A stretch of 64,000 bases of DNA from Algibacillus agarilyticus (GCF_003286125.1 NZ_QMED01000008.1:102195-166194), one strand, 5' to 3'. Shown: positions 17,035 to 26,263, counted from the stretch's first letter. Numbers and translations are program-made. Notes: generated by a model not told the origin, from the letters alone.

Positions 17035-17309
17035 ATATACACTCAACATTAAATTTACATATAAACTATAAGATTTATATTAAAACTTCAAGCTGAACGT
17101 ATATTTTTTGTTAATCCTGTTTAGATCGGTTGCCTCGCTATTTAAAACGAAAAAGATGAATGATCGAGAACACTCAAAGACCACGAGCAATAATCTACAA
17201 CCAACAATCTAGAACAGCCTCGCTAAATTCAGCCAGATGGCAATTTTTTATCCAGCAGTCGATATAGATAATGCGCGCAAAAAAGAAGAGTCGAACAAAA
17301 TTAAAACCA

Positions 17310-18212
17310 TTATTTAAAAATCAAGTTTGCTTGCTCTACGGCTATCGCATGGCGCTTAGCCAGTGCAAGTCGGTCGTTGTCGTAGCCACCGCCAATAACC
17401 GTGGTAACGGGCACATTAGCTTGTTTACATAACATTAAAACATGGCGGTCACGTTGCGTGATGCCTTGTAAACTAATATTAAGTAACCCGAGTGGATCAT
17501 CTTTATAAATATCAACACCCGCATCATATAACACTAAATCGGGTTTAAATTGCGTTAATAATTGGCAAAACGTATCAACCACGGTGGTTAAATAAGCTTC
17601 ATCGGTTGTGCCTTTGGCAATATCAACATCTAAATCGCTTTGCGCTTTACGAGCCGGAAAGTTTTTATCGCAATGCACCGAGCACGTAAATACATCTGGG
17701 TCATTTTGTAAGATGGTTGCAGTACCATCACCTTGGTGCACGTCGCAATCAAATATTAATACCCGCTTTACTTTGCCTAACTTGATCAGCGCTTTAGCGG
17801 TTACGGCTAAGTCATTTAAAATACAAAAGCCTGAAGCAAAGTCATAATGTGCATGATGTGTACCGCCGGCTAAGTGACAAGCAATGCCGTTTTTTAAAGC
17901 AAGTTGAGCGGTTAAAAACGTGCCATTGGGCGAAATCAAGGTACGCCTTAATAAGCCTTCGCTCCAAGGCAACCCCATACGGCGCTCTTCTTTAGCCGAC
18001 AGAGTGCCGGTGATAAAACGCTGTAAATATTCAGGGCAATGGCCTAACGCGAGTAATTCAGTTTTAGCTTTGCCCGGCCTAAACGTATTAGCACGTGTTG
18101 CTATACCTTGTTCTTGCAGGTAAGTATGTAACAAACCAAACTTTTCCATAGGAAAACGATGCTTGTGCGGAAAGTCATAACTATAAACGGGGTTGGTAAT
18201 AAGTGGGATCAT
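17310..18212 (-). CDS. Histone deacetylase family protein
   Basis: 300 residues. It shows the HDAC/acetylpolyamine amidohydrolase active site: GGTHHAHYDFASGFCILND (tandem catalytic histidines), FDCDVHQGDGT (zinc Asp and His) and YDAGVDIYKDDPLG (second zinc Asp), ending in VIGGGYD. These zinc enzymes remove acetyl groups from lysines or small acetylated amines; bacterial class-IV-like members are often called AcuC-like, but the substrate here is unknown. A possible small ORF lies 20 bp upstream on the same strand. No operon partners give a further clue. Confidence 0.93.
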   Translation of the reverse strand: MIPLITNPVYSYDFPHKHRFPMEKFGLLHTYLQEQGIATRANTFRPGKAKTELLALGHCPEYLQRFITGTLSAKEERRMGLPWSEGLLRRTLISPNGTFLTAQLALKNGIACHLAGGTHHAHYDFASGFCILNDLAVTAKALIKLGKVKRVLIFDCDVHQGDGTATILQNDPDVFTCSVHCDKNFPARKAQSDLDVDIAKGTTDEAYLTTVVDTFCQLLTQFKPDLVLYDAGVDIYKDDPLGLLNISLQGITQRDRHVLMLCKQANVPVTTVIGGGYDNDRLALAKRHAIAVEQANLIFK

Positions 18213-18232
18213 GCAATAGGTATTTACAATGG

Positions 18233-18427
18233 CTAAACAATAAATCTATCATGATTTATACATTTTTTAAATTGAGAACGATCACCAATGAAAAACATAA
18301 CCCACCATGCTAAATAATCGATCACATCGGCCATTTCTTGCTTCTTTTTTTGCACAATATCTTCGTTATATAGCGATCGCATTTGCCATTGGCTTTGAAC
18401 CATCGGTGAACCATCGAGGACAGCCAC
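18233..18427 (-). CDS. Possible small protein upstream of the deacetylase gene
   Basis: An open frame of 64 codons from a GTG at 18427, or 56 codons from an in-frame ATG (MVQSQWQMRSLYNEDIVQKK). It encodes a basic, tryptophan-rich peptide with a short hydrophobic stretch (VIDYLAWWVMFFIGD). I recognise no family. It is kept because it is colinear with, and only 20 bp from, the deacetylase gene and nothing else occupies the stretch. Start choice and reality are uncertain. Confidence 0.35.
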   Translation of the reverse strand: MAVLDGSPMVQSQWQMRSLYNEDIVQKKKQEMADVIDYLAWWVMFFIGDRSQFKKCINHDRFIV

Positions 18428-18548
18428 CCCAAAACGATAATCGACGGCTCAGCAGAAATACTTAACCACCACAAACTTGTAACATTAGCCTAATATACTC
18501 GTTAATTATTAACTTTTATTTTATGGGTATTTTAGGGAGAAAAACGTA

Positions 18549-19910
18549 ATGCAATGGAAACCCCTTCTATTTAGTTTAGCTATATCTAGCAGTTTACTTG
18601 GCTGCAATAACGACGATAACAATCAATCTTCAATTAGCTATCAACTGGTTTATCAACAAGAGCAGCAGTTCAATAATCAGGTAGAACGAGTAGAGTCTTT
18701 TGACACAGCCCAAGCGTTCGACAATGCGATTGATCAAGAAAACATAACGACTTCTAGCAGTAATGGCACAACCCGTATAGCCATTAATAGTCCGGCATAT
18801 CAAACACCAGGTTATACACTTAAAATTGATTCCATGAGTCAAACTGAGGATACTGCTCAGATCAGCTACCGATTAGAATTCGCTGACGCGATTCCAGACT
18901 GTCAACCTAACTCGAACACCGACTTTTTTACTTCAGCCTTTATCGAATTATCAAAGCCAGATTTGAAAATTGAAGCCGAGTTAATATCGACTCAAGACTG
19001 TAATCCAATAAACGTTGAGACATTGAGTACAATCTTCCAAGGGCAAATACCAACACCAACCAATATTACAGAATCTACGCTGTTCACTGATACAGCAAAA
19101 CTAAATCAATTTTTACAAAGTCATGATATTGAACTGGCAGGATTTGAAAAGCAAACACCACCTTTATTTATTGAAGAACACAACGTTGGGGTGTTTACGG
19201 TTGTTACCCCAACACTAACTCGGTCGTTTGCTACAATTAGTATCCAGAGCATTAAACAATCTAACCTTAAATACATTGTTGAATATAGCCAAAGTTATGA
19301 GTTACTTAACGATAGCTGTTACACATATGCTAAACCAAGCCAAGCATATGCTTTTGCTATAGTCGAAAATATAAAAGATTTACCAGTAGAGTTTATTGAA
19401 CTAGATAACCCGCTGCAAAATTGCACCGAATCTGATTCTGCTTTAGTTGACTTACTTGAACCACGAGCCGTGTTATCAACACACTATAGCAACGATAAAA
19501 CCAAATCAAAACACAATGTGGTTTATACGAACTTAGACGAATTAGAACAAGATATGGCAGCAGCCTTAACCCATACAGTAATCGTAGTAGGAAGTGATAC
19601 AACTGAAACAAAACAAGCAGATGCCTCCCCTTACCTACAAACAGTTGATATGGAGCAGTATACATATTTTGCTATCTTCCCAGGCAACCAACCTAATTCG
19701 GTAAATGTAGGGATAGACAAGATCATCGAACTTGATGACAAGATCTTTGTTTATTATTACTCCGGACGCCTTCTGGATAATTCACCAACTATTGGCGTAT
19801 GCCAACCCGCTATAAGTACCCCTTTTGCTTTTTATGAAATTCCGAAAACTAATAAACCGATAGAGTTTATTCAATTAGCAGCACATTGTGGAGACAAAAC
19901 CCCAAGTTAA
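18549..19910 (+). CDS. Lipoprotein with three divergent PrcB-like repeats
   Basis: 453 residues. The signal peptide ends in the lipobox LLGC (Cys19) followed by NNDDNN, which predicts outer-membrane lipidation. I see three divergent repeats of about 125-140 residues, each opening with a hydrophilic helix (FDTAQAFDNAI; FTDTAKLNQFL; YTNLDELEQDM), then a strand pair (IKQSNLKYIVEYSQSYELL; IIELDDKIFVYYYSGRLLD), a Cys, a FAF/FAFYE strand and a closing Phe-Ile-Glu-Leu ... Cys. The third repeat (MEQYTYFAIFPG ... CQPAISTPFAFYEIPK) resembles the PrcB_C domain of protease-complex lipoproteins. Function is unknown. The paired cysteines probably form disulphides. Confidence 0.75.
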   Translation: MQWKPLLFSLAISSSLLGCNNDDNNQSSISYQLVYQQEQQFNNQVERVESFDTAQAFDNAIDQENITTSSSNGTTRIAINSPAYQTPGYTLKIDSMSQTEDTAQISYRLEFADAIPDCQPNSNTDFFTSAFIELSKPDLKIEAELISTQDCNPINVETLSTIFQGQIPTPTNITESTLFTDTAKLNQFLQSHDIELAGFEKQTPPLFIEEHNVGVFTVVTPTLTRSFATISIQSIKQSNLKYIVEYSQSYELLNDSCYTYAKPSQAYAFAIVENIKDLPVEFIELDNPLQNCTESDSALVDLLEPRAVLSTHYSNDKTKSKHNVVYTNLDELEQDMAAALTHTVIVVGSDTTETKQADASPYLQTVDMEQYTYFAIFPGNQPNSVNVGIDKIIELDDKIFVYYYSGRLLDNSPTIGVCQPAISTPFAFYEIPKTNKPIEFIQLAAHCGDKTPS

Positions 19911-20064
19911 GAGTCATCAGCACCATCAGGGGCTGGTCTTTACTTTTGCACCGAGCCCTTTCGTTATCTATCGCTGATTGCATAAAGGGCTTTGGGGGCG
20001 CATCTTGAATTTAAAAACTATCGAGAACAGCGACCCAAAAACCACTTGGTATTTCTTGCATCTA

Positions 20065-20095
20065 TGTAGGTTGGCGCTGAGGTACGAAGCCCAAC
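20065..20095 (+). repeat. 31-bp inverted repeat, left copy
   Basis: Begins TGTAGGTTGGCGCTGAGG and ends CGAAGCCCAAC. It matches the reverse complement of 20289-20319 at 29 of 31 positions. Each copy is itself partly palindromic (TAGGTTGG near one end, CCCAAC near the other), as in REP-type elements. Confidence 0.8.
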
Positions 20096-20288
20096 GTAAG
20101 TCAATTCAAATTTAAAAACCGCCATTCGACTCTTTTTTATAGGTAATAAACTTACCTGTATTTATTTTCGCGTGCAGCCATTTGCATCGTTATCAATCAT
20201 TGAGGTTAATGCTTGCAAAAGCTTGATGATGAATGTCGGTTATCCACTTTCAAGCCCTTTATTACCCGGTTAAGCATTGTTGGTAACA

Positions 20289-20319
20289 GTTGGGCTTCGT
20301 TCCTCAGCACCAACCTACA
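20289..20319 (-). repeat. 31-bp inverted repeat, right copy
   Basis: Reverse-complement partner of 20065-20095 with two mismatches. Together they bound a 255-bp segment that could be a MITE-like or paired-REP unit. Confidence 0.8.
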
Positions 20320-20464
20320 CAAAGTTTTCATTTTCGGGTAGTAGGGTTGCGTAAGAAAAAAGAACGTTGGGGTCGCGTTTTGAACACACCAGCTTATGCT
20401 AAAGTGCATTGGTTTGGGCTGACGAAATAAGAAGTGGTATACCTCATGCCTTAGGCGTAAATAC

Positions 20465-20493
20465 AAAAAAACCGGCAAATGCCGGTTTTTTTT
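20465..20493 (-). terminator. Bidirectional intrinsic terminator after fkpA
   Basis: Stem ACCGGC/GCCGGT with loop AAAT, flanked by A7 on the left and T8 on the right. It lies 22 bp past the fkpA stop codon and works in either direction. Confidence 0.9.
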
Positions 20494-20514
20494 CAGGTTT
20501 AGCTTAAAAGCTAA

Positions 20515-21276
20515 TTAACCTTCTTCGTTTGCAGCATCAATTGAGATTAACTCAACATCAAAGATAAGCGCAGCGAATGGAGGAATGCTACCCGTACCTT
20601 GTGGTCCGTATGCTAAATCGAAAGGAATGAAGAAACGGTATTTTGAACCAACAGGCATTAATTGTAGACCTTCAGTCCAACCTTTAATTACGCGGTTAAG
20701 TGGGAAGCTAGCTGGTTCGCCACGATCAACAGAACTATCAAATTTAGTACCGTCGATTAATGTACCCGTGTAATGTACTGTTACAGTGTCTTCAGCAGCT
20801 GGCTTAGCGCCTTCAGCAGCTTGAACAACTTGATACTGTAAACCAGACTCAGTTGTTACGATACCTTCTTTAGTTTTGTTTTCAGCTAAGAATGCAGCGC
20901 TTTCTTCTTGGAATTTAGATTGATCAGCTTCTTGCTTTTCAGCGTGAGCAGCTTGTTGTGCTTGTTGTAAAGCCATTAATAAAGGCTGAGCATCTTCAAT
21001 CTTAATTTGTGGGTTGCCCGCTAATGCTTCTGCAAAACCAGTTGCGATTAAGTCTTGCTCTAAAGCAATACCCATTTCGTTAGACTGTTCAACATGTTGT
21101 TGGATGTTAGTCGCAATAGATACGCCTAGGCTATAAGATTGTTTTTGAATTTCAGTTTGCAATGTAGATGCCTCTTGCTTTGTAGTTTCGGTTTTTGCTT
21201 CTGTGCCGTTTTCAGCGCCACAAGCAGATAAGGTTAGTGCGGCCGCAACTGCGCATGCACTCGCTAACTTTTTCAT
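20515..21276 (-). CDS. fkpA: FKBP-type peptidyl-prolyl cis-trans isomerase, lipoprotein
   Basis: About 253 residues from the ATG at 21276, chosen because GGAGAA lies 8 bases upstream and the result is a clean lipoprotein signal (MKKLASACAVAAALTLSACG). The N-terminal half (about 35-135) is the helical FkpA/Mip dimerisation domain (SYSLGVSIATNIQQHVEQ). The C-terminal half is the FKBP fold (VTVHYTGTLIDGTKFDSSVD, FPLNRVIKGWTEGLQLMPVG, YRFFIPFDLAYGPQG, IPPFAALIFDVEL). It assists folding of envelope proteins. The fkpA-slyX-yheV order is conserved in gammaproteobacteria, supporting orthology. Confidence 0.95.
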   Translation of the reverse strand: MKKLASACAVAAALTLSACGAENGTEAKTETTKQEASTLQTEIQKQSYSLGVSIATNIQQHVEQSNEMGIALEQDLIATGFAEALAGNPQIKIEDAQPLLMALQQAQQAAHAEKQEADQSKFQEESAAFLAENKTKEGIVTTESGLQYQVVQAAEGAKPAAEDTVTVHYTGTLIDGTKFDSSVDRGEPASFPLNRVIKGWTEGLQLMPVGSKYRFFIPFDLAYGPQGTGSIPPFAALIFDVELISIDAANEEG

Positions 21277-21375
21277 ATAATTATTCTCCATCACTTGAGT
21301 GTATAAGCGAAACGGTCTCGTAGCGCCGATTACGCGAAAGCGGCTATAATAACCTCATAAACAGCCGTAAACCAA

Positions 21376-22386
21376 GTGAATAACGTGCTTAAAAAATACT
21401 TTTTTAATATTTTATATACAATTGCAATCTGCTTAGCCGGCTGTAGCCCAGAGGCAGACAAGGCCGAGTGGCTTTGGCATGTCGGCGATCAAGCCACTTT
21501 TGACGGCCAAATTAGTTCGGATGGTCAGCACTTATTAATTGCACAAGCAGGCGCTGGCGTGCAAATTTGGCATGTAGGCACTAAAAAAGCACTTTTTCAT
21601 TGGCAGCATCAGAGCAATCAAAACAGTGATATTTTTATTACACGATTTAGTAGCGACAATTTATATGTGGTTACCGCCAGCCCTACTGAGTTTGCATTAT
21701 GGCGTGTAAGCGATGGTAAAGCCCTTGGTTTTTGGCAAATAACCGATGCCCGTATTCGTGATATTGCTGTAAGTGCTCAAGCACAGGTTATTTTAATTGG
21801 TCAAAGTGATGGCAAAGTGGTTAGTTTTGAGCCCCGTAATGGGCGGCGAACAACCTTTTTAGCGCATCAAGATAAAATTAATAGCGTGGCTATATCGCCT
21901 TCTGGTGAATTTGCGATTTCGGGCAGTAATGAATATGTTGCTTATTTTTGGCGAGTTGATACGGGTGATGTGATCCACCGTTTTGTTCACCCCAATAGAG
22001 TTACTAAAGTGGCGCTTGATCAAAATGGCGCTTTTTTATTTACCGCCGACAGCCAAGGTCAAGCGCATATTTGGCAACAAGCCAGTGGTCAACGTCAAGC
22101 CACGCTCAATTTAGCTCAACAACAGCGTATGTTTAATACAGCACGGTTTAATCACGATAGTACGCAACTCGTCACTGGTTCACCCGATCGCACCTTAGAA
22201 TTGTGGCAAACTAAAAATGGACTGCTCGTAAAATCTTTTACGGTTAACCCTAAACCTAACAGTAAAACCAGAAGCGCAGTGGTATACTCTGCCGCATTTC
22301 ACCCATCCAACCATTCGCTCGTAAGCTTTAGCTCGTCGGGGTATTTAGAACAATGGAGTTATCATGACGCAAGCGTTAGAAAATAG
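21376..22386 (+). CDS. WD40-repeat lipoprotein
   Basis: 336 residues starting at GTG (21376). The N-terminal hydrophobic segment ends in the lipobox LAGC (AICLAGCSPEAD), so the protein is a lipoprotein. The rest is a beta-propeller of WD40-like repeats, visible as recurring motifs (GQISSDGQHLLIAQAGAGVQIW, ISPSGEFAISGSNEYVAYFW, HDSTQLVTGSPDRTLELWQ, HPSNHSLVSFSSSGYLEQW), about seven blades of roughly 42 residues. It overlaps slyX by 23 bp and is probably cotranscribed with it. Proteins of this kind are scaffolds; the partner is unknown. Confidence 0.88.
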   Translation: MNNVLKKYFFNILYTIAICLAGCSPEADKAEWLWHVGDQATFDGQISSDGQHLLIAQAGAGVQIWHVGTKKALFHWQHQSNQNSDIFITRFSSDNLYVVTASPTEFALWRVSDGKALGFWQITDARIRDIAVSAQAQVILIGQSDGKVVSFEPRNGRRTTFLAHQDKINSVAISPSGEFAISGSNEYVAYFWRVDTGDVIHRFVHPNRVTKVALDQNGAFLFTADSQGQAHIWQQASGQRQATLNLAQQQRMFNTARFNHDSTQLVTGSPDRTLELWQTKNGLLVKSFTVNPKPNSKTRSAVVYSAAFHPSNHSLVSFSSSGYLEQWSYHDASVRK

Positions 22387-22579
22387 AATAGAAGAGCTCG
22401 AAATGAGACTGAGCTTCCAAGAAGATACTATAGAAGTGTTAAACAAGGCTTTAAGTGATCAGCAAGAACAATTACTGCTGTTAGATCGTCAGCTGCATCT
22501 TGTTGGACAAAAAATGAAATCGATGCAGCCAGATGCAGTGGCGCCTATGTCACAAGAAACACCGCCACCTCATTATTAA
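22364..22579 (+). CDS. slyX: SlyX family protein
   Basis: 71 residues: ENRIEELEMRLSFQEDTIEVLNKAL, a coiled coil, then LLLLDRQLHLVGQKMK and the proline-rich tail ending PPPHY that is diagnostic of SlyX. Function is not established. It overlaps the end of the WD40 gene and is convergent with yheV, as in related genomes. Confidence 0.95.
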   Translation: MTQALENRIEELEMRLSFQEDTIEVLNKALSDQQEQLLLLDRQLHLVGQKMKSMQPDAVAPMSQETPPPHY

Positions 22580-22592
22580 CCATCAAACGAGC

Positions 22593-22793
22593 TTATTCCG
22601 GTTTGAAAACGCCGATCACATTATCGGCATTTTTACTGGCTTCTTGCACGCCTGATTCAGTTTGGCTCTTGGTATAACCGCAATCAACACATTCTACTTT
22701 TTCAACATTGTTTTCTAAAAACAACTTTAGGGTATCAAGTGCTGAGCACGCAGGGCATACTGCACCAGCAATAAAACGCTTTTTCTGCTTCAT
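22593..22793 (-). CDS. yheV: YheV family putative zinc-ribbon protein
   Basis: 66 residues from the ATG at 22793 (KQKKRFIAGAVCPACSALDT), the start that matches YheV homologues; a longer frame upstream is not conserved-looking. Two CxxC pairs (CPACSA and CVDCGY) form a probable zinc ribbon, and the end NVIGVFKPE is family-typical. The role is unknown. It sits beside slyX and fkpA, as in enterobacteria. Confidence 0.92.
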   Translation of the reverse strand: MKQKKRFIAGAVCPACSALDTLKLFLENNVEKVECVDCGYTKSQTESGVQEASKNADNVIGVFKPE

Positions 22794-22922
22794 ATTTATC
22801 TCGCTTATTCCTTGTAAAATACAAGGTCTATTTTTCCAGTTCAGACATCGCTTAACAGTGCCTGTTAATCCCTGTATCATACGCGATTATTAGCCAATGA
22901 TTAATCACAAACTACGAGATAA

Positions 22923-24845
22923 ATGCTTACTTTAAATCAAATCACCTTAATGCGCGGCTCAAACATCTTACTTAAAGATGCGTCTTTGAGTATTTATCCA
23001 AAACAAAAAACCGGCTTAATTGGTAAAAATGGCTGTGGTAAATCCAGTTTATTTGCCCTGCTTAAACATGAAATCCAACTTGACGCAGGTGATGTGAATG
23101 TTCCACAAAATTGGCTTATTTCACATGTTAAACAAGAAACACTCGCGCTTGACCAATCTGCGATTGACTATGTGATTGATGGTGATGTGCCTTTCAGAAC
23201 ATTACAAGCCGAATTAGCCAAAGCAGAAGCAAACAACCAAGGTGAAAAAATTGGTGAATTACACCAAAAACTGGATGCGATTGATGCTTACACGATTAAT
23301 GCAAGAGCCGGTCAGTTATTAAATGGTTTAGGCTTTAGCCAAGATAAACACCAATCAAGTGTGCGTGATTTTTCGGGTGGTTGGCGCATGCGTTTAAACC
23401 TAGCGCAAGCCTTAATTAGTCGTTCCGATTTATTATTACTCGATGAACCGACTAACCATTTAGATTTAGATGCGGTTATTTGGTTAAGCCGCTTTTTAAA
23501 AGCATATGAAGGTACGTTGCTATTAATATCGCATGATCGCGAGTTTTTAGATGAAGTCACCGAGCAAATAGTCCACGTTGAAAATTCAACATTGACCTTA
23601 TACAAAGGTAACTACTCTGCTTTTGAACGTCAGCGTGCCGAGAATTTAAGATTACAGCAAGCGATGTTTGAAAAACAACAACGCGAAAAAGCCCATATTC
23701 AATCATTTGTTGATCGTTTTAAGGCCAAAGCATCAAAAGCCAAACAAGCCCAATCGCGTTTAAAGGCTCTTTCAAAAATGGAAGATTTAGCCCCTGCGCA
23801 TGTCGACTCTGAATTTAATTTTGCATTTAGAAAACCCGAAAAGAACCCAAACCCGCTTATCTCCCTTGATAAAGTTTCAGTCGGTTATGAAGATGCCAAC
23901 CCTATTCTTAAAACGATAAAGCTGAACTTAGTTCCCGGTAGCCGTATAGGATTACTGGGTCGTAACGGCGAAGGTAAATCGACCTTAGTTAAGTTATTAG
24001 CGCAAGAGCTTTCGCCTTTACAAGGTGATATGACCGTTGGGCATGGTTTAAACATTGGCTATTTTGCTCAGCATCAGCTTGAACAATTACGTGCCGACGA
24101 CAGCCCGTTAAGTGCTATAACCCGTATCGCCAATGGGGCATTAGAGCAAGTATTACGTGACTTTTTAGGCGGCTTTGGTTTTAAAGGCGATCAAGCACTT
24201 GATCCTGTCGAAAACTTTTCGGGTGGTGAAAAAGCGCGATTAGTACTCGCGCTTCTAGTATGGCAAAAACCCAACCTACTTTTACTGGATGAGCCAACCA
24301 ATCACCTCGATTTGGATATGCGTTTAGCACTCACCATGGCCTTACAAAACTTTGAAGGTGCCATGATCATCGTCTCGCATGACCGTCATATTTTAACCTC
24401 AACGTGTGATGATTTTTACTTAGTTAATCAGGGCCAAGTTACCCCGTTTATCGGTGACTTAATGGATTATGAAAAATGGTTAAGCAATGATGCCAAAGAG
24501 CAAAAACAACAAGCGATTGCCGCTAACAATGTTGACAAAGAACCCACTATTTCACGTAAAGATCAAAAACGATTAGATGCCGAGTTTAGACAAAAAACAC
24601 GTCCTATTCGTCAAGCAATAGACAAAGCAGAAAAACAAGTCGAGAAATTACAAACCGAGCTTGATGACATTGAAGCTCAATTAGCTGAAAGTGAAATTTA
24701 TCAAGCCGAAAATAAAGCTAAACTCACCACTTTGCTCACACAGCAAAAAGATGTGAAACAAGCATTAGCCACCGTAGAAGAAGCATGGATGGAAGCAGAA
24801 GAAGCTTTAGAAGTGGAACAAGAAGCGTTTAACGCCCAGGTCTAA
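22923..24845 (+). CDS. yheS: ABC-F family ATPase YheS
   Basis: 640 residues with two ABC nucleotide-binding domains and no membrane segments. Walker A motifs are GKNGCGKSS and GRNGEGKST; signature motifs FSGGWRMRL and FSGGEKARL; Walker B LLLLDEPTNHLDLD in both. An inter-domain linker (FERQRAENLRLQQ ... FKAKASKAKQAQS) and a C-terminal coiled coil (about 540-640) are as in YheS. ABC-F proteins bind the ribosomal E site and modulate translation; YheS itself has been linked to relief of particular stalling peptides. The upstream neighbours match the fkpA-slyX-yheV-yheS order. Confidence 0.95.
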   Translation: MLTLNQITLMRGSNILLKDASLSIYPKQKTGLIGKNGCGKSSLFALLKHEIQLDAGDVNVPQNWLISHVKQETLALDQSAIDYVIDGDVPFRTLQAELAKAEANNQGEKIGELHQKLDAIDAYTINARAGQLLNGLGFSQDKHQSSVRDFSGGWRMRLNLAQALISRSDLLLLDEPTNHLDLDAVIWLSRFLKAYEGTLLLISHDREFLDEVTEQIVHVENSTLTLYKGNYSAFERQRAENLRLQQAMFEKQQREKAHIQSFVDRFKAKASKAKQAQSRLKALSKMEDLAPAHVDSEFNFAFRKPEKNPNPLISLDKVSVGYEDANPILKTIKLNLVPGSRIGLLGRNGEGKSTLVKLLAQELSPLQGDMTVGHGLNIGYFAQHQLEQLRADDSPLSAITRIANGALEQVLRDFLGGFGFKGDQALDPVENFSGGEKARLVLALLVWQKPNLLLLDEPTNHLDLDMRLALTMALQNFEGAMIIVSHDRHILTSTCDDFYLVNQGQVTPFIGDLMDYEKWLSNDAKEQKQQAIAANNVDKEPTISRKDQKRLDAEFRQKTRPIRQAIDKAEKQVEKLQTELDDIEAQLAESEIYQAENKAKLTTLLTQQKDVKQALATVEEAWMEAEEALEVEQEAFNAQV

Positions 24846-24850
24846 ACACT

Positions 24851-25393
24851 ATGTTAAATGACAAGTCTAAGTTCCTAACCATGATAGACAGACAACAGTT
24901 TTGGAACTTTGCTTGTGATTTGTACGCTCAACCGCACGTCAGTTCGGAGTTATTAGCGTTACAAAATTCCCTAGGCGCTAATATCAATTTAGTACTATTA
25001 CTGGCCTATTTATCACATCATAATATGATGATTGATGCCAAGTTTATCCAACAACTGCATCAGCAAATTGACAGTTTTAGTCAAACCAATACTCAAATAA
25101 TTAGAGCCACACGCAAGCAACTACAAGGCAGTGAAACCTTAACGCAAACTGAGCAAGCTGAAATAAAAAAACAACTACTAACGGTTGAGCTCACGGCTGA
25201 AAAAATAGAGCAAGATAGATTACTGAGTTGGCTCGCAACACTTTCCATTGAAAACCCTAAATTGAATAGTCTTAAGCAATCACCTTGCCTTGTTTTAATC
25301 GAACAATATATACAACAGCTAACCACATTAGAAAAAGAAGCGAGTCTTCCCCATTCAATTAAAAACTTCACGTTAGCTTTAAGCTCAATATAA
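24851..25393 (+). CDS. TIGR02444 (DUF2390) family protein
   Basis: 180 residues. The start RQQFWNFACDLYAQPHVSSE and LQNSLGANINLVLLLAYL are the family signature. It is predicted helical and soluble, without known function. It begins 5 bp after yheS and is followed 11 bp later by a HAD hydrolase gene, so the three are probably one transcript. The first 10 codons may not be translated; MIDRQQFW is an alternative start. Confidence 0.85.
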   Translation: MLNDKSKFLTMIDRQQFWNFACDLYAQPHVSSELLALQNSLGANINLVLLLAYLSHHNMMIDAKFIQQLHQQIDSFSQTNTQIIRATRKQLQGSETLTQTEQAEIKKQLLTVELTAEKIEQDRLLSWLATLSIENPKLNSLKQSPCLVLIEQYIQQLTTLEKEASLPHSIKNFTLALSSI

Positions 25394-25404
25394 GGAATGT
25401 AGCC

Positions 25405-26067
25405 ATGTCTCAACCTCGAATTGATGCCGTTTTATTTGATATGGATGGCACACTGTTCAACACTGAAATAATTCATATGCAAGGTTGGATACAAGCAGCA
25501 AAAGCGTTCTCACAAAGCTTTACGGAAACCGATTATAAAGCCTTTGTCGGTGTCGTAACTGATGAATGCCATCAAATCATTCACCAAAAGTGGGGCGCGG
25601 ACTTTCCAATTCAAGACTTTATAAATCACAAAAGTAAGCTGCAAAAAACGATAAAAGCGGAAGGAGTCACATTAATGCAAGGCGCGCAGTCTTTTTTTGA
25701 TGAGTGCGCATCCCGCTGCGGCAACATAGGTATTGTTACCTCAAGTTCGCTAGACGATGTGCACACCAATTTTAATTACTTTACCGGCTTTGAAAAATTG
25801 AAGTCGATTGTGACCTCTGAAGATGTAGTCAACCGAAAGCCCGCCCCAGATTGTTATTTACTCGCCTGTGAACAGTTAGGTGTAAAGCCTGAACACACCT
25901 TAGTTTTTGAAGATTCAAATCCTGGTTGCTTAGCGTCTATTAAAGCGGGATGTAAAACGGTCATGATCCCAGACATGAAGCCAGTAGAACCGGAAATCGA
26001 GCCACGCTTATTTGCAATGTACCCTGACCTAGTCGCAGCACAACCGTTAATCAATTTACTAAAATAA
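25405..26067 (+). CDS. HAD-superfamily hydrolase (beta-phosphoglucomutase-like)
   Basis: 220 residues with HAD motif I DAVLFDMDGTLFNTE, motif II IVTSSS, motif III lysine in NRKPAPDCYLLA and motif IV FEDSNPGC. The helical cap between residues 20 and 90 is of the C1 type seen in beta-phosphoglucomutase and sugar-phosphate phosphatases. The substrate is not predictable. It is the third gene of the yheS run. Confidence 0.9.
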   Translation: MSQPRIDAVLFDMDGTLFNTEIIHMQGWIQAAKAFSQSFTETDYKAFVGVVTDECHQIIHQKWGADFPIQDFINHKSKLQKTIKAEGVTLMQGAQSFFDECASRCGNIGIVTSSSLDDVHTNFNYFTGFEKLKSIVTSEDVVNRKPAPDCYLLACEQLGVKPEHTLVFEDSNPGCLASIKAGCKTVMIPDMKPVEPEIEPRLFAMYPDLVAAQPLINLLK

Positions 26068-26126
26068 ATAATCTATGCGCTAACATTGAGCTTAATATAC
26101 TTAATTGCGATCACATTGCTTCAATG

Positions 26127-26175
26127 AGCACATAAACCAAATATCACATAACCCAAGTAGCACATAAACCAAATA
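26127..26175 (+). repeat. 17-bp direct repeat
   Basis: AGCACATAAACCAAATA occurs at 26127-26143 and 26159-26175, 32 bp apart, in the gap between the HAD and DinB genes. The spacer includes ACCCAAGTAG, a half-site-like match to the interspersed palindrome. Significance is unclear. Confidence 0.6.
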
Positions 26176-26263
26176 GCACAATAGAATATTTGAAATAGAA
26201 AGTCCTAGACAGCGGTCTCATTTATAACGAATAATAATCAAAAATAATTGCAGGAAGCGCCCA

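Larger units (their letters stand above)
19911..20464. other. Non-coding region with inverted repeats
   Basis: About 550 bp between the lipoprotein gene and the fkpA terminator. No credible gene; the open frame on the minus strand around 20206-20478 translates repeat sequence and is rejected. The notable content is the pair of 31-bp inverted repeats listed separately, flanking about 190 bp. Confidence 0.5.

Noticed and set aside
20206-20478. 90-codon open frame on the minus strand
   Set aside because: It lies over the inverted-repeat element and the fkpA terminator and has no family-like features.
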